A stretch of 64,000 nucleotides of DNA from Streptomyces flavidovirens DSM 40150 (GCF_000429085.1 NZ_AUBE01000016.1:110529-174528); one strand, 5' to 3'. Numbered from the stretch's first letter, positions 36,330 through 45,020 are shown. Numbers and translations: made by a program. Notes: a model not told the origin generated them from the letters alone.

Positions 36330-36346
36330 CCTAACAAACGTTTGGT
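36330..36346. promoter_or_regulatory. KstR2-like operator, left copy
   Basis: Minus strand reads ACCAAACGTTTGTTAGG, with the 10-bp perfect palindrome CAAACGTTTG at 36335-36344. The first 14 bases fit the mycobacterial KstR2 consensus AnCAAGnnCTTGnT except at the inner G/C pair (A/T here). It is placed between the divergent SDR and echA20 genes and shares 15 of 17 bases with a second copy at 44989. Confidence 0.8.
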
Positions 36347-36367
36347 GGAAAGGTAGCTGATCCGCCC

Positions 36368-37171
36368 ATGGGTGTCTCCACCTCAAGCCCGGAAAGCACT
36401 GGCATTTCCGTCGTGACGGTCGACTTCCCGCCCGTCAACGCGCTTCCCGTACAGGGCTGGTACGACCTCGCCCACGCCGTCCGAGCCGTCGGCCGCGACC
36501 CCGCCGTCCGTTGCGTCGTACTCGCCGCCGAGGGACGCGGCTTCAACGCCGGGGTCGACATCAAGGAGCTGCGGCGCGACGCGGGCCACACCGCCCTCGT
36601 CGGCGCCAACCGCGGCTGCGCCGAGGCGTTCGCCGCCGTCTACGAGTGCGAGGTCCCCGTCGTCGCGGCCGTGGGCGGCTACTGCCTCGGTGGCGGCATC
36701 GGCCTCGCCGGCAACGCCGACGCGATCGTCGCCTCCGACGACGCCACCTTCGGCCTGCCCGAGCTGGACCGGGGCGCGCTCGGCGCCGCCACCCACCTCG
36801 CGCGCCTGGTCCCGCAGCACCTCATGCGCGCGCTGTACTACACCTCGCGCACCGCCACCGCCGCCGAACTGCACGCCCACGGGTCGGTCTGGAAGGTCGT
36901 CCCGCGCGCCGAGCTCCTCGGCGAAGCGCTTGCCCTGGCGCGCGAGATCGCGGGCAAGGACGGCACCCTCATCCGGCTGGCCAAGGCCGCCATCAACGGC
37001 ATCGACCCTGTGGACGTACGCCGCAGCTACCGCTTCGAGCAGGGCTTCACCTTCGAGGCCAACCTCAGTGGCATCGCCGACCGCGTCCGTAACACCTTCG
37101 GCAGCACCACCGGCCGCACCACCGGCCACACCGTCAGCGACACCTCGGGTCAGGAGGGCAGCCGTCCGTGA
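36368..37171 (+). CDS. echA20: EchA20-type ring-opening hydrolase
   Basis: 267-aa crotonase-fold enzyme. In mycobacteria EchA20 hydrolytically opens ring D of the HIP-derived CoA thioester, giving the substrate of IpdAB. Diagnostic matches: VTVDFPPVNALP, RGFNAGVDIKE (oxyanion hole), VPVVAAVGGYCLGGGIGLAGNAD, DATFGLPELDRGALGAATHL and the C-terminal SYRFEQGFTFEANLSG. Extra Thr/Gly-rich tail of about 25 residues. First gene of the rightward operon echA20-ipdA-ipdB-ipdC; its stop overlaps ipdA. Confidence 0.92.
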   Translation: MGVSTSSPESTGISVVTVDFPPVNALPVQGWYDLAHAVRAVGRDPAVRCVVLAAEGRGFNAGVDIKELRRDAGHTALVGANRGCAEAFAAVYECEVPVVAAVGGYCLGGGIGLAGNADAIVASDDATFGLPELDRGALGAATHLARLVPQHLMRALYYTSRTATAAELHAHGSVWKVVPRAELLGEALALAREIAGKDGTLIRLAKAAINGIDPVDVRRSYRFEQGFTFEANLSGIADRVRNTFGSTTGRTTGHTVSDTSGQEGSRP

Positions 37172-38016
37172 CCGACAAGACGATGACAGCCGAAGAAGCC
37201 GTCGGGCGGCTCCGCAGCGGCATGACCGTCGGCATCGGCGGCTGGGGCTCGCGCCGCAAGCCGATGGCCCTGGTCCGAGCACTGCTCCGTACCGAGATCA
37301 GTGATCTCACCATCGTCTCCTACGGCGGCCCCGACATCGGCCTCCTCGCCGCCGCCGGCAAGATCCGCAAGCTCGTCACCGCCTTCGTCACCCTCGACTC
37401 GATCCCCCTGGAGCCGCATTTCCGTACGGCTCGCCAGAACGGCACGATCGACCTCACCGAGATCGACGAGGCGATGTTCATGTGGGGGCTCCACGCGGCC
37501 GCCAACCGGCTCCCCTTCCTCCCCGTCCGGGCCGGCATCGGCTCCGACGTGATGCGCGTGAACCCCGCCCTGCGTACGGTCACTTCGCCGTACGACGACG
37601 GGGAGGAGTTCGTCGCCGTACCCGCCCTGCGCCTGGATGCCGCACTCGTCCACCTGAACCGCGCCGACCGGCTCGGCAACGGCCAGTACCTCGGACCCGA
37701 TCCGTACTTCGACGACCTCTTCTGCGAGGCGGCCGACACGGCGTACGTCTCCTGCGAGCAGGTGGTCGAGACGGCGGAACTGACGAAGTCCGCGCCGCCG
37801 CAGAGCCTCCTCGTCAAGCGCCACTACGTCACCGGCGTCATCGAGACCCCGAACGGCGCGCATTTCACCTCGTGCGCCCCCGACTACGACCGCGACGAGG
37901 CCTTCCAGCGGGTGTACGCCGCGACCCCCTGGCCCGAGTTCGCCGGACGCTTCCTGTCCGGCAGCGAGAAGGCCTATCAGTCCGCCGTACAGGCGTGGCA
38001 CGAGGAGCAGAAGTGA
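37168..38016 (+). CDS. ipdA: IpdA, ring C-opening CoA-transferase-like alpha subunit
   Basis: 282 aa, class I CoA-transferase fold. IpdAB is a heteromeric hydrolase that opens the last steroid ring (COCHEA-CoA) rather than transferring CoA. GIGGWGSRRKPMALVRALL and SYGGPDIGLLAAAGKIRKLV are the conserved N-terminal nucleotide-like region. GTG start overlaps the echA20 stop by 4 bp and its own stop overlaps ipdB by 4 bp, so the operon is translationally coupled. Confidence 0.93.
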   Translation: MTDKTMTAEEAVGRLRSGMTVGIGGWGSRRKPMALVRALLRTEISDLTIVSYGGPDIGLLAAAGKIRKLVTAFVTLDSIPLEPHFRTARQNGTIDLTEIDEAMFMWGLHAAANRLPFLPVRAGIGSDVMRVNPALRTVTSPYDDGEEFVAVPALRLDAALVHLNRADRLGNGQYLGPDPYFDDLFCEAADTAYVSCEQVVETAELTKSAPPQSLLVKRHYVTGVIETPNGAHFTSCAPDYDRDEAFQRVYAATPWPEFAGRFLSGSEKAYQSAVQAWHEEQK

Positions 38017-38771
38017 CCACCAAAGCCACCAGACCCGTCACTGCCACCCGCGCCGAACACTGCGTCATCGCCTGCGCCGAAGCCTGGCGCGACAACGGCG
38101 AGATCCTCGCCAGTCCCATGGGCACGATTCCCGCCATCGGTGCCCGTCTGGCCAGGCGCACCTTCTCCCCCGACCTCCTCCTCACCGACGGCGAGGCCGT
38201 GCTGATCAGTCTGGACGGGGCTCCGGAGGGCTGGCTTCCGTACCGTCAGCATCTCGCCATGGTCACCGGTGGCAGGCGCCACGTGATGATGGGCGCGAGC
38301 CAGATCGACCGCTTCGGCAACCAGAACATCTCCTGCATCGGCGACTGGCGGCAGCCCGCCCGCCAGCTCCTCGGCGTTCGCGGAGCGCCCGTCAACACCC
38401 TCAACAACCCGACGAGTTACTGGGTCCCGAGGCACTCCACCCGCGTCTTCGTCGACAAGGTCGACATGGTGTCGGGCGTCGGTTACGACAGCGCGGCCGC
38501 CGCGGGCCCGAGCGCCACCCGCTACCACCGCATCCCCCGTGTCGTCACCGACCTCGGCGTCCTCGACTTCGACACCCCCGACCACTCGATGCGCCTCGCC
38601 GCCGTGCACCCCGGCGTGACGGCCGCCCAGGTCCGGGAAGCGACAGGCTTCGCGCTCACCGTCCCCACGGACGTCCCGTACACCCGCGAGCCTTCCGCCG
38701 AGGAACTCCGCCTGATTCGCGAGGTCATCGATCCGGAGGGCTTGCGCGACCGCGAGGTCAGCGCCCGATGA
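38013..38771 (+). CDS. ipdB: IpdB, ring C-opening CoA-transferase-like beta subunit
   Basis: 252 aa, partner of IpdA. Conserved ASPMGTIPAIGARLA, RHVMMGASQIDRFGNQNISCIGDW and GAPVNTLNNPTSYWVPRHSTRVFV, as in actinobacterial IpdB. Unlike true CoA-transferases it has no Glu-containing ENG/SENG motif in the beta subunit, consistent with a hydrolase. GTG start with GAGGAG upstream. Confidence 0.92.
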   Translation: MTTKATRPVTATRAEHCVIACAEAWRDNGEILASPMGTIPAIGARLARRTFSPDLLLTDGEAVLISLDGAPEGWLPYRQHLAMVTGGRRHVMMGASQIDRFGNQNISCIGDWRQPARQLLGVRGAPVNTLNNPTSYWVPRHSTRVFVDKVDMVSGVGYDSAAAAGPSATRYHRIPRVVTDLGVLDFDTPDHSMRLAAVHPGVTAAQVREATGFALTVPTDVPYTREPSAEELRLIREVIDPEGLRDREVSAR

Positions 38772-39859
38772 AGACGGCGCTCACCGAGCTCACCGGCGTC
38801 GAACACCCCATCGTCCAGACCGGCATGGGCTGGGTCGCGGGACCTCGCCTCGTATCGGCCTGCGCCAACGCGGGCGCGCTCGGCATCCTGGCGTCCGCGA
38901 CGATGACCACCGAGCAGCTCCTGCGCGCCGTACACGAGGTCAAGTCCCGTACGGACGCCCCCTTCGGCGTCAACCTGCGGGCCGACGCGAGTGATGCACG
39001 TGATCGTGTACGGGTCATCATCGACGAGGGCGTGAAGGTCGCCTCGTTCGCGCTCGCGCCCTCCAGGGACCTGATCGCGGAGCTGAAGGACGCGGGCGTC
39101 GTCGTCATCCCGTCCGTCGGCGCACGCCGGCACGCCGAGAAGGTGGCGGCGTGGGGCGCCGACGCCGTCATGGTGCAGGGCGGCGAGGGCGGGGGCCACA
39201 CCGGGGAGGTGGCAACCACGGTGCTCCTCCCCCAGGTTGTCGACGCCGTGGACATCCCCGTGATCGCTGCGGGGGGCTTTTACGACGGGCGTGGCCTGGT
39301 CGCGGCACTGGCGTACGGCGCGGCAGGCATCGGGATGGGCACGCGCTTCCTGCTCACCCGCGACTCGACGGTCCCGGACACGGTCAAGGCGCGGTACCTG
39401 GCGGCGAGCGTAAAAGACGTCACGCTCACGACCGCCGTCGACGGTCTTCCGCACCGCCTGCTCCGTACGGACCTCGTCAACTCCCTCGAAGGGGCGGGCC
39501 GTACGAGGGCGCTGGCGCAGGCGGTGCGCCGTGCGGCCGGATTCAAGAGGATCTCGGGACAGAGCTGGGCCGCGATGGTCCGCGACGGCCTGGCCATGAA
39601 ACACGGCAGGGACCTGACCTGGAGTCAGGTGTTGCTGGCCGCCAACACCCCGATGCTGCTCAGGGCCTCCATGGTGGAGGGCCGCACCGATGTCGGGGTG
39701 ATGGCGTCCGGGCAGGTGGCGGCGGTGATCGACGATCTGCCGTCCTGCGCGGAACTGGTGGCACGTGTCATGGCCGAAGCGAACGAAACGCTCGAACGAC
39801 TTCAGGCAGCTCCGACGTCACTCCGCACCTCGCCCAGCAGTGTGCCGACACCGGAATGA
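38768..39859 (+). CDS. ipdC: IpdC-type flavin-dependent reductase (nitronate monooxygenase-like)
   Basis: 363-aa FMN TIM-barrel protein of the 2-nitropropane dioxygenase family. In mycobacteria IpdC acts on 5-hydroxy-HIP-derived CoA thioester in steroid ring C/D breakdown. Flavin-site sequence: PIVQTGMGWVAGPRLVSACANAGALGIL, VMVQGGEGGGHTGE, IAAGGFYDGRGLVAALAYGAAGIGMGTRFL. Last gene of the rightward operon, followed by a terminator. Nitronate monooxygenase activity proper is unlikely given the context. Confidence 0.9.
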   Translation: MKTALTELTGVEHPIVQTGMGWVAGPRLVSACANAGALGILASATMTTEQLLRAVHEVKSRTDAPFGVNLRADASDARDRVRVIIDEGVKVASFALAPSRDLIAELKDAGVVVIPSVGARRHAEKVAAWGADAVMVQGGEGGGHTGEVATTVLLPQVVDAVDIPVIAAGGFYDGRGLVAALAYGAAGIGMGTRFLLTRDSTVPDTVKARYLAASVKDVTLTTAVDGLPHRLLRTDLVNSLEGAGRTRALAQAVRRAAGFKRISGQSWAAMVRDGLAMKHGRDLTWSQVLLAANTPMLLRASMVEGRTDVGVMASGQVAAVIDDLPSCAELVARVMAEANETLERLQAAPTSLRTSPSSVPTPE

Positions 39860-39921
39860 TTCCTTTTCAGCAAAGGAATCGCGAGGGCACCCGGATCTGA
39901 TGATTGCGTTCCACGAGGCCC

Positions 39922-39956
39922 GCTGCCTGCCCCCTGCGGCCATGGGGGCAGGCAGC
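39922..39956. terminator. Terminator between ipdC and the DEAD-box gene
   Basis: 13-bp perfect stem GCTGCCTGCCCCC (39922-39934) and GGGGGCAGGCAGC (39944-39956), 9-nt loop, between convergent genes. Confidence 0.85.
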
Positions 39957-39986
39957 GGAAAAGCGCCGCAGGGAAGCCGGTCGCCC

Positions 39987-41723
39987 CTACGCGGCCGCGC
40001 TGCGGCTACCGCCCTGGGCGCGGCCACCACGCCCACGGCCGCCACCACCCTGCGCCGCTCCCGCACGGCCACCGCTCTGTGCCCGCGCACCGGCACGCTC
40101 GCCCTGCGCACGGCCACCGGCGCCACCACGGCCACCCGCACCGGCTCCGGCACGACCACCCGCGCCACCAGCACCAGCGCCGGCACCCGCACCGGCACGA
40201 CCACCAGCGCCACCCTGGGCGCGCTCGCCCTGCGTACGGCCACCACCCTGCGTACGGGCGCCACCGCCCAGGCCGCCGCCGGCACCGCGACCGGCGCCAC
40301 CGCCACGCCCACCGCTCTGCTGCGGACGGCGCTTCGGCTTCGCGGAAGCCTGCTGCTGCTGCGGGACCTCGATCACGATGGCGACGCCCGAGGGCTCGCG
40401 CGCACCGGTGATCCGGGTCAGCTCGTCGTCGCTGGACTTGACCCGCGCGGTCTGCGGGACGATGCCGGCGGCCGACATCAGCTGCGTCATCTCACGCTTC
40501 TCGTCGGGAAGCACCAGCGTGACGACGCTGCCGGACTCGCCCGCGCGAGCGGTACGGCCGCCACGGTGCAGGTAGTCCTTGTGGTCGGTCGGCGGGTCCA
40601 CGTTGACCACGAGGTCGAGGTCGTCGACGTGGATGCCGCGGGCCGCCACATTGGTCGCCACCAGCGCGGTGACCTGCCCGGTCTTGAACTGGTCGAGCGT
40701 GCGGTTGCGCTGCGGCTGCGAACGGCCGCCGTGCAGTGCCGCCGCGTACACACCGCTGGCCAGCAGCCGCTTCGCGAAGCGGTCCGCGGCGCGCTTGGTG
40801 TCCACGAAGAGGATGACCCGCCCGTCGCGGGCGGCGATGCGCGTGGCGACGGCCTTCTTGTCGGTCTCGTCGGCGACGTACAGCACGTGGTGCTCCATCG
40901 TCGTCACCGCGCCCGCCGACGGGTCGACGGAGTGGACCACCGGATCGGTCAGGAACATCCGCACCAGCCGGTCGACATTCCGGTCCAGGGTCGCCGAGAA
41001 CAGCATCCGCTGCCCGTCCGGCTCGACCTGCTTCAGCAGCGCCGTGACCTGCGGAAGGAAGCCCATGTCGGCCATCTGGTCGGCCTCGTCCAGAACGGTG
41101 ATCGACACCTGGCCGAGGTCCGCGTCACCGCGCTCGATGAGGTCCTTCAGGCGGCCGGGGGTGGCGACGAGCACCTCGGCTCCGCGCCGCAGCGTGTTCG
41201 CCTGCTTGGTGATCGACATGCCGCCGACGACCGTGGCCATCCGCAGGTTCACGGCCGTGGCGTACGGCGTGAGCGCGTCGGTGACCTGCTGCGCCAGCTC
41301 GCGGGTGGGCACCAGGACCAGGGCGAGCGGCGCGCGCGGCTCGGAGCGCCTGCCCGCGGTGCGGGCGAGCAGCCCGAGGCCGAAGGCGAGGGTCTTGCCG
41401 GAACCGGTGCGTCCGCGGCCGAGGATGTCGCGGCCCGCGAGCGTGTTCGGCAGGGTCGCGCCCTGAATGGGGAACGGCTCGGTCACACCCTGGGCCGCCA
41501 GGGTCTTGAGCAGGGCCGCGGGCATGTCGAGATCGGCGAAGTTCTCGACGGGCGGCAGCGCCGGGGTAATCGTCTCCGGCATCGCGAATTCACCCTGCAC
41601 AGGCGTGGCCCTGCGGGCGGCTCCCTTTGCGGGGGCCTTGCCGCGAGCGGGCTGCGCGGAGCGGTTGCGGGCGGGACGCGCGGAGCGTGCGGTGGTGGCG
41701 GCGGGGCGTTCGGAGCGGGTCAT
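39987..41723 (-). CDS. DEAD-box RNA helicase with Gly/Arg-rich tail
   Basis: 578-aa ATP-dependent RNA helicase. Motifs in order: GRTGSGKT (I), PTRELAQQ (Ia), TPGR (Ib), DEAD in VLDEADQMADMGF (II), SAT (III), ILFVDTKRAADRFAKRL (IV), VATNVAARGIHV (V), HRGGRTARAG (VI). Preceded by a basic Ala/Arg-rich N-terminus of about 45 residues and followed by a low-complexity GG/RGG/AQ-rich tail (about 445-578) that should bind RNA non-specifically. Located 90 bp downstream of the cold-shock gene across a strong hairpin, suggesting cold-linked expression by read-through. Confidence 0.92.
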   Translation of the reverse strand: MTRSERPAATTARSARPARNRSAQPARGKAPAKGAARRATPVQGEFAMPETITPALPPVENFADLDMPAALLKTLAAQGVTEPFPIQGATLPNTLAGRDILGRGRTGSGKTLAFGLGLLARTAGRRSEPRAPLALVLVPTRELAQQVTDALTPYATAVNLRMATVVGGMSITKQANTLRRGAEVLVATPGRLKDLIERGDADLGQVSITVLDEADQMADMGFLPQVTALLKQVEPDGQRMLFSATLDRNVDRLVRMFLTDPVVHSVDPSAGAVTTMEHHVLYVADETDKKAVATRIAARDGRVILFVDTKRAADRFAKRLLASGVYAAALHGGRSQPQRNRTLDQFKTGQVTALVATNVAARGIHVDDLDLVVNVDPPTDHKDYLHRGGRTARAGESGSVVTLVLPDEKREMTQLMSAAGIVPQTARVKSSDDELTRITGAREPSGVAIVIEVPQQQQASAKPKRRPQQSGGRGGGAGRGAGGGLGGGARTQGGGRTQGERAQGGAGGRAGAGAGAGAGGAGGRAGAGAGGRGGAGGRAQGERAGARAQSGGRAGAAQGGGGRGRGGRAQGGSRSAAA

Positions 41724-41753
41724 TCAGGTTTTGCCTTCCTGTAAACAAGCACA

Positions 41754-41790
41754 AGCCGGGGCCCGCACCTTCACGGTGCGGGCCCCGGCT
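41754..41790 (-). terminator. Terminator after the cold-shock gene
   Basis: 16-bp perfect stem AGCCGGGGCCCGCACC (41754-41769) with its complement at 41775-41790, TTCAC loop. 22 bp beyond the csp stop and 31 bp before the helicase start. Confidence 0.85.
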
Positions 41791-41812
41791 GGCGAGGTAT
41801 CGCGTCGGCGAA

Positions 41813-42016
41813 TTAGGCCGGGACGATGTTCTCCGCCTGCGGGCCCTTCTGGCCCTGCGTGACGTCGAAGGAGACCTTCTGGCCCTCCTGGAGCTCACGG
41901 AAGCCCTGGGTGGCGATGTTCGAGTAGTGAGCGAAGACGTCAGCGCCGCCGCCGTCCTGCTCGATGAAGCCGAAGCCCTTTTCCGAGTTGAACCACTTCA
42001 CGGTTCCAGTAGCCAT
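41813..42016 (-). CDS. CspA-family cold-shock protein
   Basis: 67-aa single OB-fold RNA chaperone that melts mRNA structure. RNP1 KGFGFIEQ and RNP2 VFAHYSN are intact; length and sequence match Streptomyces small CSPs. AGGAG precedes the ATG. The upstream leader is about 125 nt if the AT-rich promoter at 42146-42173 is used. Confidence 0.96.
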   Translation of the reverse strand: MATGTVKWFNSEKGFGFIEQDGGGADVFAHYSNIATQGFRELQEGQKVSFDVTQGQKGPQAENIVPA

Positions 42017-42113
42017 GTCATTCTCCTAAAAAACTGGGGCAGATCCGGAAATCCGCACCGTACGGATTCCACGTCGCCGCAATGAGCCCCATCCGGAGAA
42101 CCGGAAAACAAAA

Positions 42114-42144
42114 TGCGCCTGAGGAAGCATTCCCGTCAGGCGCA
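42114..42144 (-). terminator. U-tailed terminator between fadA6 and the cold-shock gene
   Basis: 9-bp stem TGCGCCTGA (42114-42122)/TCAGGCGCA (42136-42144), 13-nt loop, followed on the minus strand by TTTTGTTTTCC. This classic U-tailed form is rare in Streptomyces. It most simply ends the ipdF-kstR2-fadA6 transcript. Confidence 0.75.
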
Positions 42145-42145
42145 C

Positions 42146-42173
42146 ATAATGTTTATGGGTACCAAAACTGCAA
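42146..42173 (-). promoter_or_regulatory. Putative promoter of the cold-shock gene
   Basis: Minus strand TTGCAG (42173-42168), 16-bp spacer, CATTAT (42151-42146), within the most AT-rich stretch of the region. Predicted start near 42139, giving a leader of about 120 nt. Confidence 0.45.
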
Positions 42174-42290
42174 CTCGCTCACTCTAACACGATGGCGCCG
42201 GAGCACCACCCCTTGGCCGCAAGAAGATCGTCGTACCACCGGAGGCGCGAGCCCGCCCCCTCAGCAGCCCCCTCAGCCTCCTCGGCCTCC

Positions 42291-43448
42291 TCAGACGCGT
42301 TCGATGATGGTGACGTTCGCCTGGCCGCCGCCCTCGCACATCGTCTGGAGGCCGAACCGGCCCTGCGTACGCTCCAGTTCGTGCAGCAGCGTCGTCATCA
42401 GTCTGACGCCGGTCGCCCCCAGGGGGTGACCCAGCGCGATCGCACCGCCGTTGACGTTCACGCGGGCCGGGTCCGCGCCCGTCTCCTTCAGCCAGGCCAG
42501 CACGACCGGCGCGAAGGCCTCGTTGATCTCGACCAGGTCCACGTCGTCGATCGCCATGCCGGCCTTCTTCAGTGCGTACGCCGTCGCAGGAATCGGCGCC
42601 GACAGCATCCGGATCGGGTCTTCCCCCCGCACCGACAGGTGGTGGATACGGGCACGCGGCGTCAGCCCGTGTACTGCGACCGCCCGTTCGGACGCGATCA
42701 GCATCGCCGCCGCCCCGTCCGAGACCTGCGACGAGCACGCCGCCGTGATCGTGCCGCCCTCCAGTACCGGCTTCAGCCCCGCCATCTTCTCCAGCGTGGT
42801 GTCGCGGCGCGGCCCCTCGTCGACCGTCACGCCCCCGTACGCCACCGTCTCCCGCTCGAAGCGCCCCTCGTCGGTGGCGCGCACCGCCCGCTGGTGCGAG
42901 CGCAGTGCGTACTCCTCCATGGCGAGCCGCGAGATGCCCCACTTGCCGGCCATCAGCTCCGCCCCGTGGAACTGGTTCACCGGCAGTGAGCCGTACCGCT
43001 CCCGCCAGCCCTGCGAGCCCGCGAACGGGCCGTCCGTGAGGCCCAGCGGCTCGGCCGCCTGCCGGGACGCGAAGGCGATGGGGATCTGCGTCATGTTCTG
43101 CGTGCCCCCGGCGACCACCAGATCCTGGGTCCCCGACATCACACCCTGCGCCGCGAAGTGCACCGCCTGCTGCGAGGACCCGCACTGGCGGTCGATCGTG
43201 ACGCCGGGCACCTCTTCGGGCAGCCCCGCCGCCAGCCACGCCGTACGGGCGATGTCGCCCGCCTGCGGTCCCACCGTGTCCAGGCAGCCGAAGACGACGT
43301 CCTCGACCGCCGAGGGGTCGATGCCGGAGCGCGAGACGAGGGCCTTCAGAACGTGCGCTCCGAGGTCGGCCGGGTGGGCGGCCGCGAGGCCTCCCCTGCG
43401 CCGGCCGACCGGGGTCCGTACCGCTTCGACTATGTAGGCCTCGGCCAT
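42291..43448 (-). CDS. fadA6: Acetyl-CoA acyltransferase (thiolase) FadA6
   Basis: 385-aa thiolase, expected to cleave the beta-keto-CoA formed in the last steps of steroid C/D-ring breakdown. Acylated nucleophile C89 in DRQCGSSQQAV, base H341 in GGAIALGHPLGATG, and C371 in MCEGGGQAN. Third gene of ipdF-kstR2-fadA6 on the minus strand, same order as in Mycobacterium (fadA6, kstR2, ipdF). Confidence 0.92.
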   Translation of the reverse strand: MAEAYIVEAVRTPVGRRRGGLAAAHPADLGAHVLKALVSRSGIDPSAVEDVVFGCLDTVGPQAGDIARTAWLAAGLPEEVPGVTIDRQCGSSQQAVHFAAQGVMSGTQDLVVAGGTQNMTQIPIAFASRQAAEPLGLTDGPFAGSQGWRERYGSLPVNQFHGAELMAGKWGISRLAMEEYALRSHQRAVRATDEGRFERETVAYGGVTVDEGPRRDTTLEKMAGLKPVLEGGTITAACSSQVSDGAAAMLIASERAVAVHGLTPRARIHHLSVRGEDPIRMLSAPIPATAYALKKAGMAIDDVDLVEINEAFAPVVLAWLKETGADPARVNVNGGAIALGHPLGATGVRLMTTLLHELERTQGRFGLQTMCEGGGQANVTIIERV

Positions 43449-43488
43449 GGCTGCTGCTCCTTCGTATGACGAGTGTCGGACAAGCGGT

Positions 43489-44124
43489 TCACGTACGCAG
43501 AGCGATGCCGTCCAGGACCATCGACAGGTACTGGCGGGCGATCTCGTCGGGGCTGTGCAGGCCGCCCGGCCGGTACCAGGACGCGGCGACCCAGACGGTG
43601 TCGCGGACGAATCGATAGGTGAGCCGGATGTCGAGGTCGGCGCGGAAGACCCGCGCCTCGACGCCGCGTTCCAGCGTCCCCAGCCACGCCTTCTCGAACT
43701 TCTGCTGCGAGTCGGCGAGGTAGCGGAAGCGGGGCTGCGCGGACAGGTGCCTGGACTCCTTCTGGTAGATCGCGACGGCGGCGCGGTGCCGGTCGATCTC
43801 CCTGAAGGACTCGGTGACGAGCGCCTCGATGGTCTCCCTGGGCCCGAGCCCGGCGGCGAGCACGGCGTCGTACCCCTGCCACAGCTCGTCCAGGAAGGTG
43901 GAAAGGATCTCGTCGAGCATCGATTCCTTGGAATCGAAGTGGTAGTAGAGGCTGCCCGCGAGCATGCCCGCCGCGTCCGCGATCTTGCGGACGGTGGTGG
44001 CGTTGTAGCCCTGGGCGGCGAACACCTCGGCTGCCGTGCCGAGGAGTTCACGGCGCCGCTCGGGCGAGGCGGTCACCTGGTTTTTCTTCTTGTCGGGCAC
44101 GTTGTCAGGCACGTTGTTAGGCAC
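43489..44124 (-). CDS. kstR2: TetR-family repressor KstR2
   Basis: 211 aa. N-terminal TetR HTH (about 22-68: RRRELLGTAAEVFAAQGYNATTVRKIADAAGMLAGSLYYHFDSKESML). The ligand domain closely matches mycobacterial KstR2: AVAIYQKESRHLSAQPRFRYL and YRFVRDTVWVAASWYRPGG. KstR2 is derepressed by HIP-CoA. The N-terminus is built of three 12-bp repeats (Val-Pro-Asn/Asp-Asn/Lys), each starting with GTG, so the exact start is ambiguous. Expected to bind the two 17-bp operators at 36330 and 44989. Confidence 0.92.
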   Translation of the reverse strand: MPNNVPDNVPDKKKNQVTASPERRRELLGTAAEVFAAQGYNATTVRKIADAAGMLAGSLYYHFDSKESMLDEILSTFLDELWQGYDAVLAAGLGPRETIEALVTESFREIDRHRAAVAIYQKESRHLSAQPRFRYLADSQQKFEKAWLGTLERGVEARVFRADLDIRLTYRFVRDTVWVAASWYRPGGLHSPDEIARQYLSMVLDGIALRT

Positions 44125-44165
44125 GCTGCCATTGTCCGCCCGGGCACGGTCCGCCTGGGCATCGT

Positions 44166-44972
44166 CTAGGCGCGCTGGCTGCTGATGGAGACTGTCTCGC
44201 CGGTCATGTACGAGGAGTAGCCGCTGGCGAGGAAGACGATGACGTTCGCGACCTCCCAGGGCTCGGCGTACCGCCCGAACGCCTCACGCTCGGTGAGTTC
44301 CGCGAGCAGCTCGGCGGAGGTGACCTTCACCAGGTGCGGGTGCATGGCGAGGCTGGGGGCGACGGCGTTGACCCGTACGCCGTACGCCGTCGCCTCGACC
44401 GCCGCGCACCGGGTGAGCGCCATGACGCCGGCCTTGGCGGCCGCATAGTGGGCCTGGCCGGCCTGGGCGCGCCATCCGACGACGGAGGCGTTGTTGACGA
44501 CGACACCGCCCCGGCCGGCCGCCTTCAGGGTGCGCAGGGCCGCGCGGGTGCAGCGGAAGGTGCCGTTCAGTGTCACGTCGATGACCTTGGACCACTGCTC
44601 GTCGGTCATGTCGACGAGTTCTGCCGTGCCGCCGAGGCCCGCGTTGTTGACCACGATGTCCAGGCCGCCGTGTTCGCGTACCGCGCGGTCGAAGAGCGCC
44701 TGTACGTCGCTCTCTTCGGTGACGTCGCACGGCAGGGAGGCGACGTTCCCGGCGCCGAACTCCTCGGCGAGCGCCTCCTCGGTGTCGTTCAGGCGGCGGG
44801 CGTGGGCGTCCCCGATGACGACGCGCGCGCCCTCCTCCAGGAATTTGCGCGCTGTGGCGCCGCCGATACCGGCGCCGGCCGCTGCGGTGATGACGGCGGT
44901 ACGCCCCTTGAGGAGACCGTGGCCCGGTACGTACTCGGGCCGCGGGGCGCCGAACTCCTCGACGCTGCTCAT
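44166..44972 (-). CDS. ipdF: IpdF-type short-chain dehydrogenase
   Basis: 268-aa SDR. Dinucleotide region TAVITAAAGAGIGGATARKFLEEG with the AAAGxGIG variant typical of IpdF, NNAGLGG, and the active-site pattern NNASVVGWRAQAGQAHYAAAKAG. In mycobacteria IpdF oxidises or reduces the 5-hydroxy of HIP-CoA. First gene of the leftward transcript with kstR2 and fadA6; its start is 17 bp from the right operator, so the repressor gene is autoregulated. Confidence 0.88.
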   Translation of the reverse strand: MSSVEEFGAPRPEYVPGHGLLKGRTAVITAAAGAGIGGATARKFLEEGARVVIGDAHARRLNDTEEALAEEFGAGNVASLPCDVTEESDVQALFDRAVREHGGLDIVVNNAGLGGTAELVDMTDEQWSKVIDVTLNGTFRCTRAALRTLKAAGRGGVVVNNASVVGWRAQAGQAHYAAAKAGVMALTRCAAVEATAYGVRVNAVAPSLAMHPHLVKVTSAELLAELTEREAFGRYAEPWEVANVIVFLASGYSSYMTGETVSISSQRA

Positions 44973-44988
44973 GGCCGTACGTTAACCT

Positions 44989-45005
44989 ACCAAACACTTG
45001 TTAGG
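44989..45005. promoter_or_regulatory. KstR2-like operator, right copy
   Basis: Plus strand ACCAAACACTTGTTAGG, identical at 15 of 17 positions to the copy upstream of echA20. The 14-bp core matches AnCAAGnnCTTGnT at all but one specified base. Lies in the 48-bp gap between the divergent ipdF and enoyl-CoA hydratase genes. Confidence 0.82.
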
Positions 45006-45020
45006 GAAGGATGAGCCGCG

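Noticed and set aside
38768..39859. Plain nitronate monooxygenase
   Set aside because: The fold is the same, but position after ipdA-ipdB and sequence favour IpdC.
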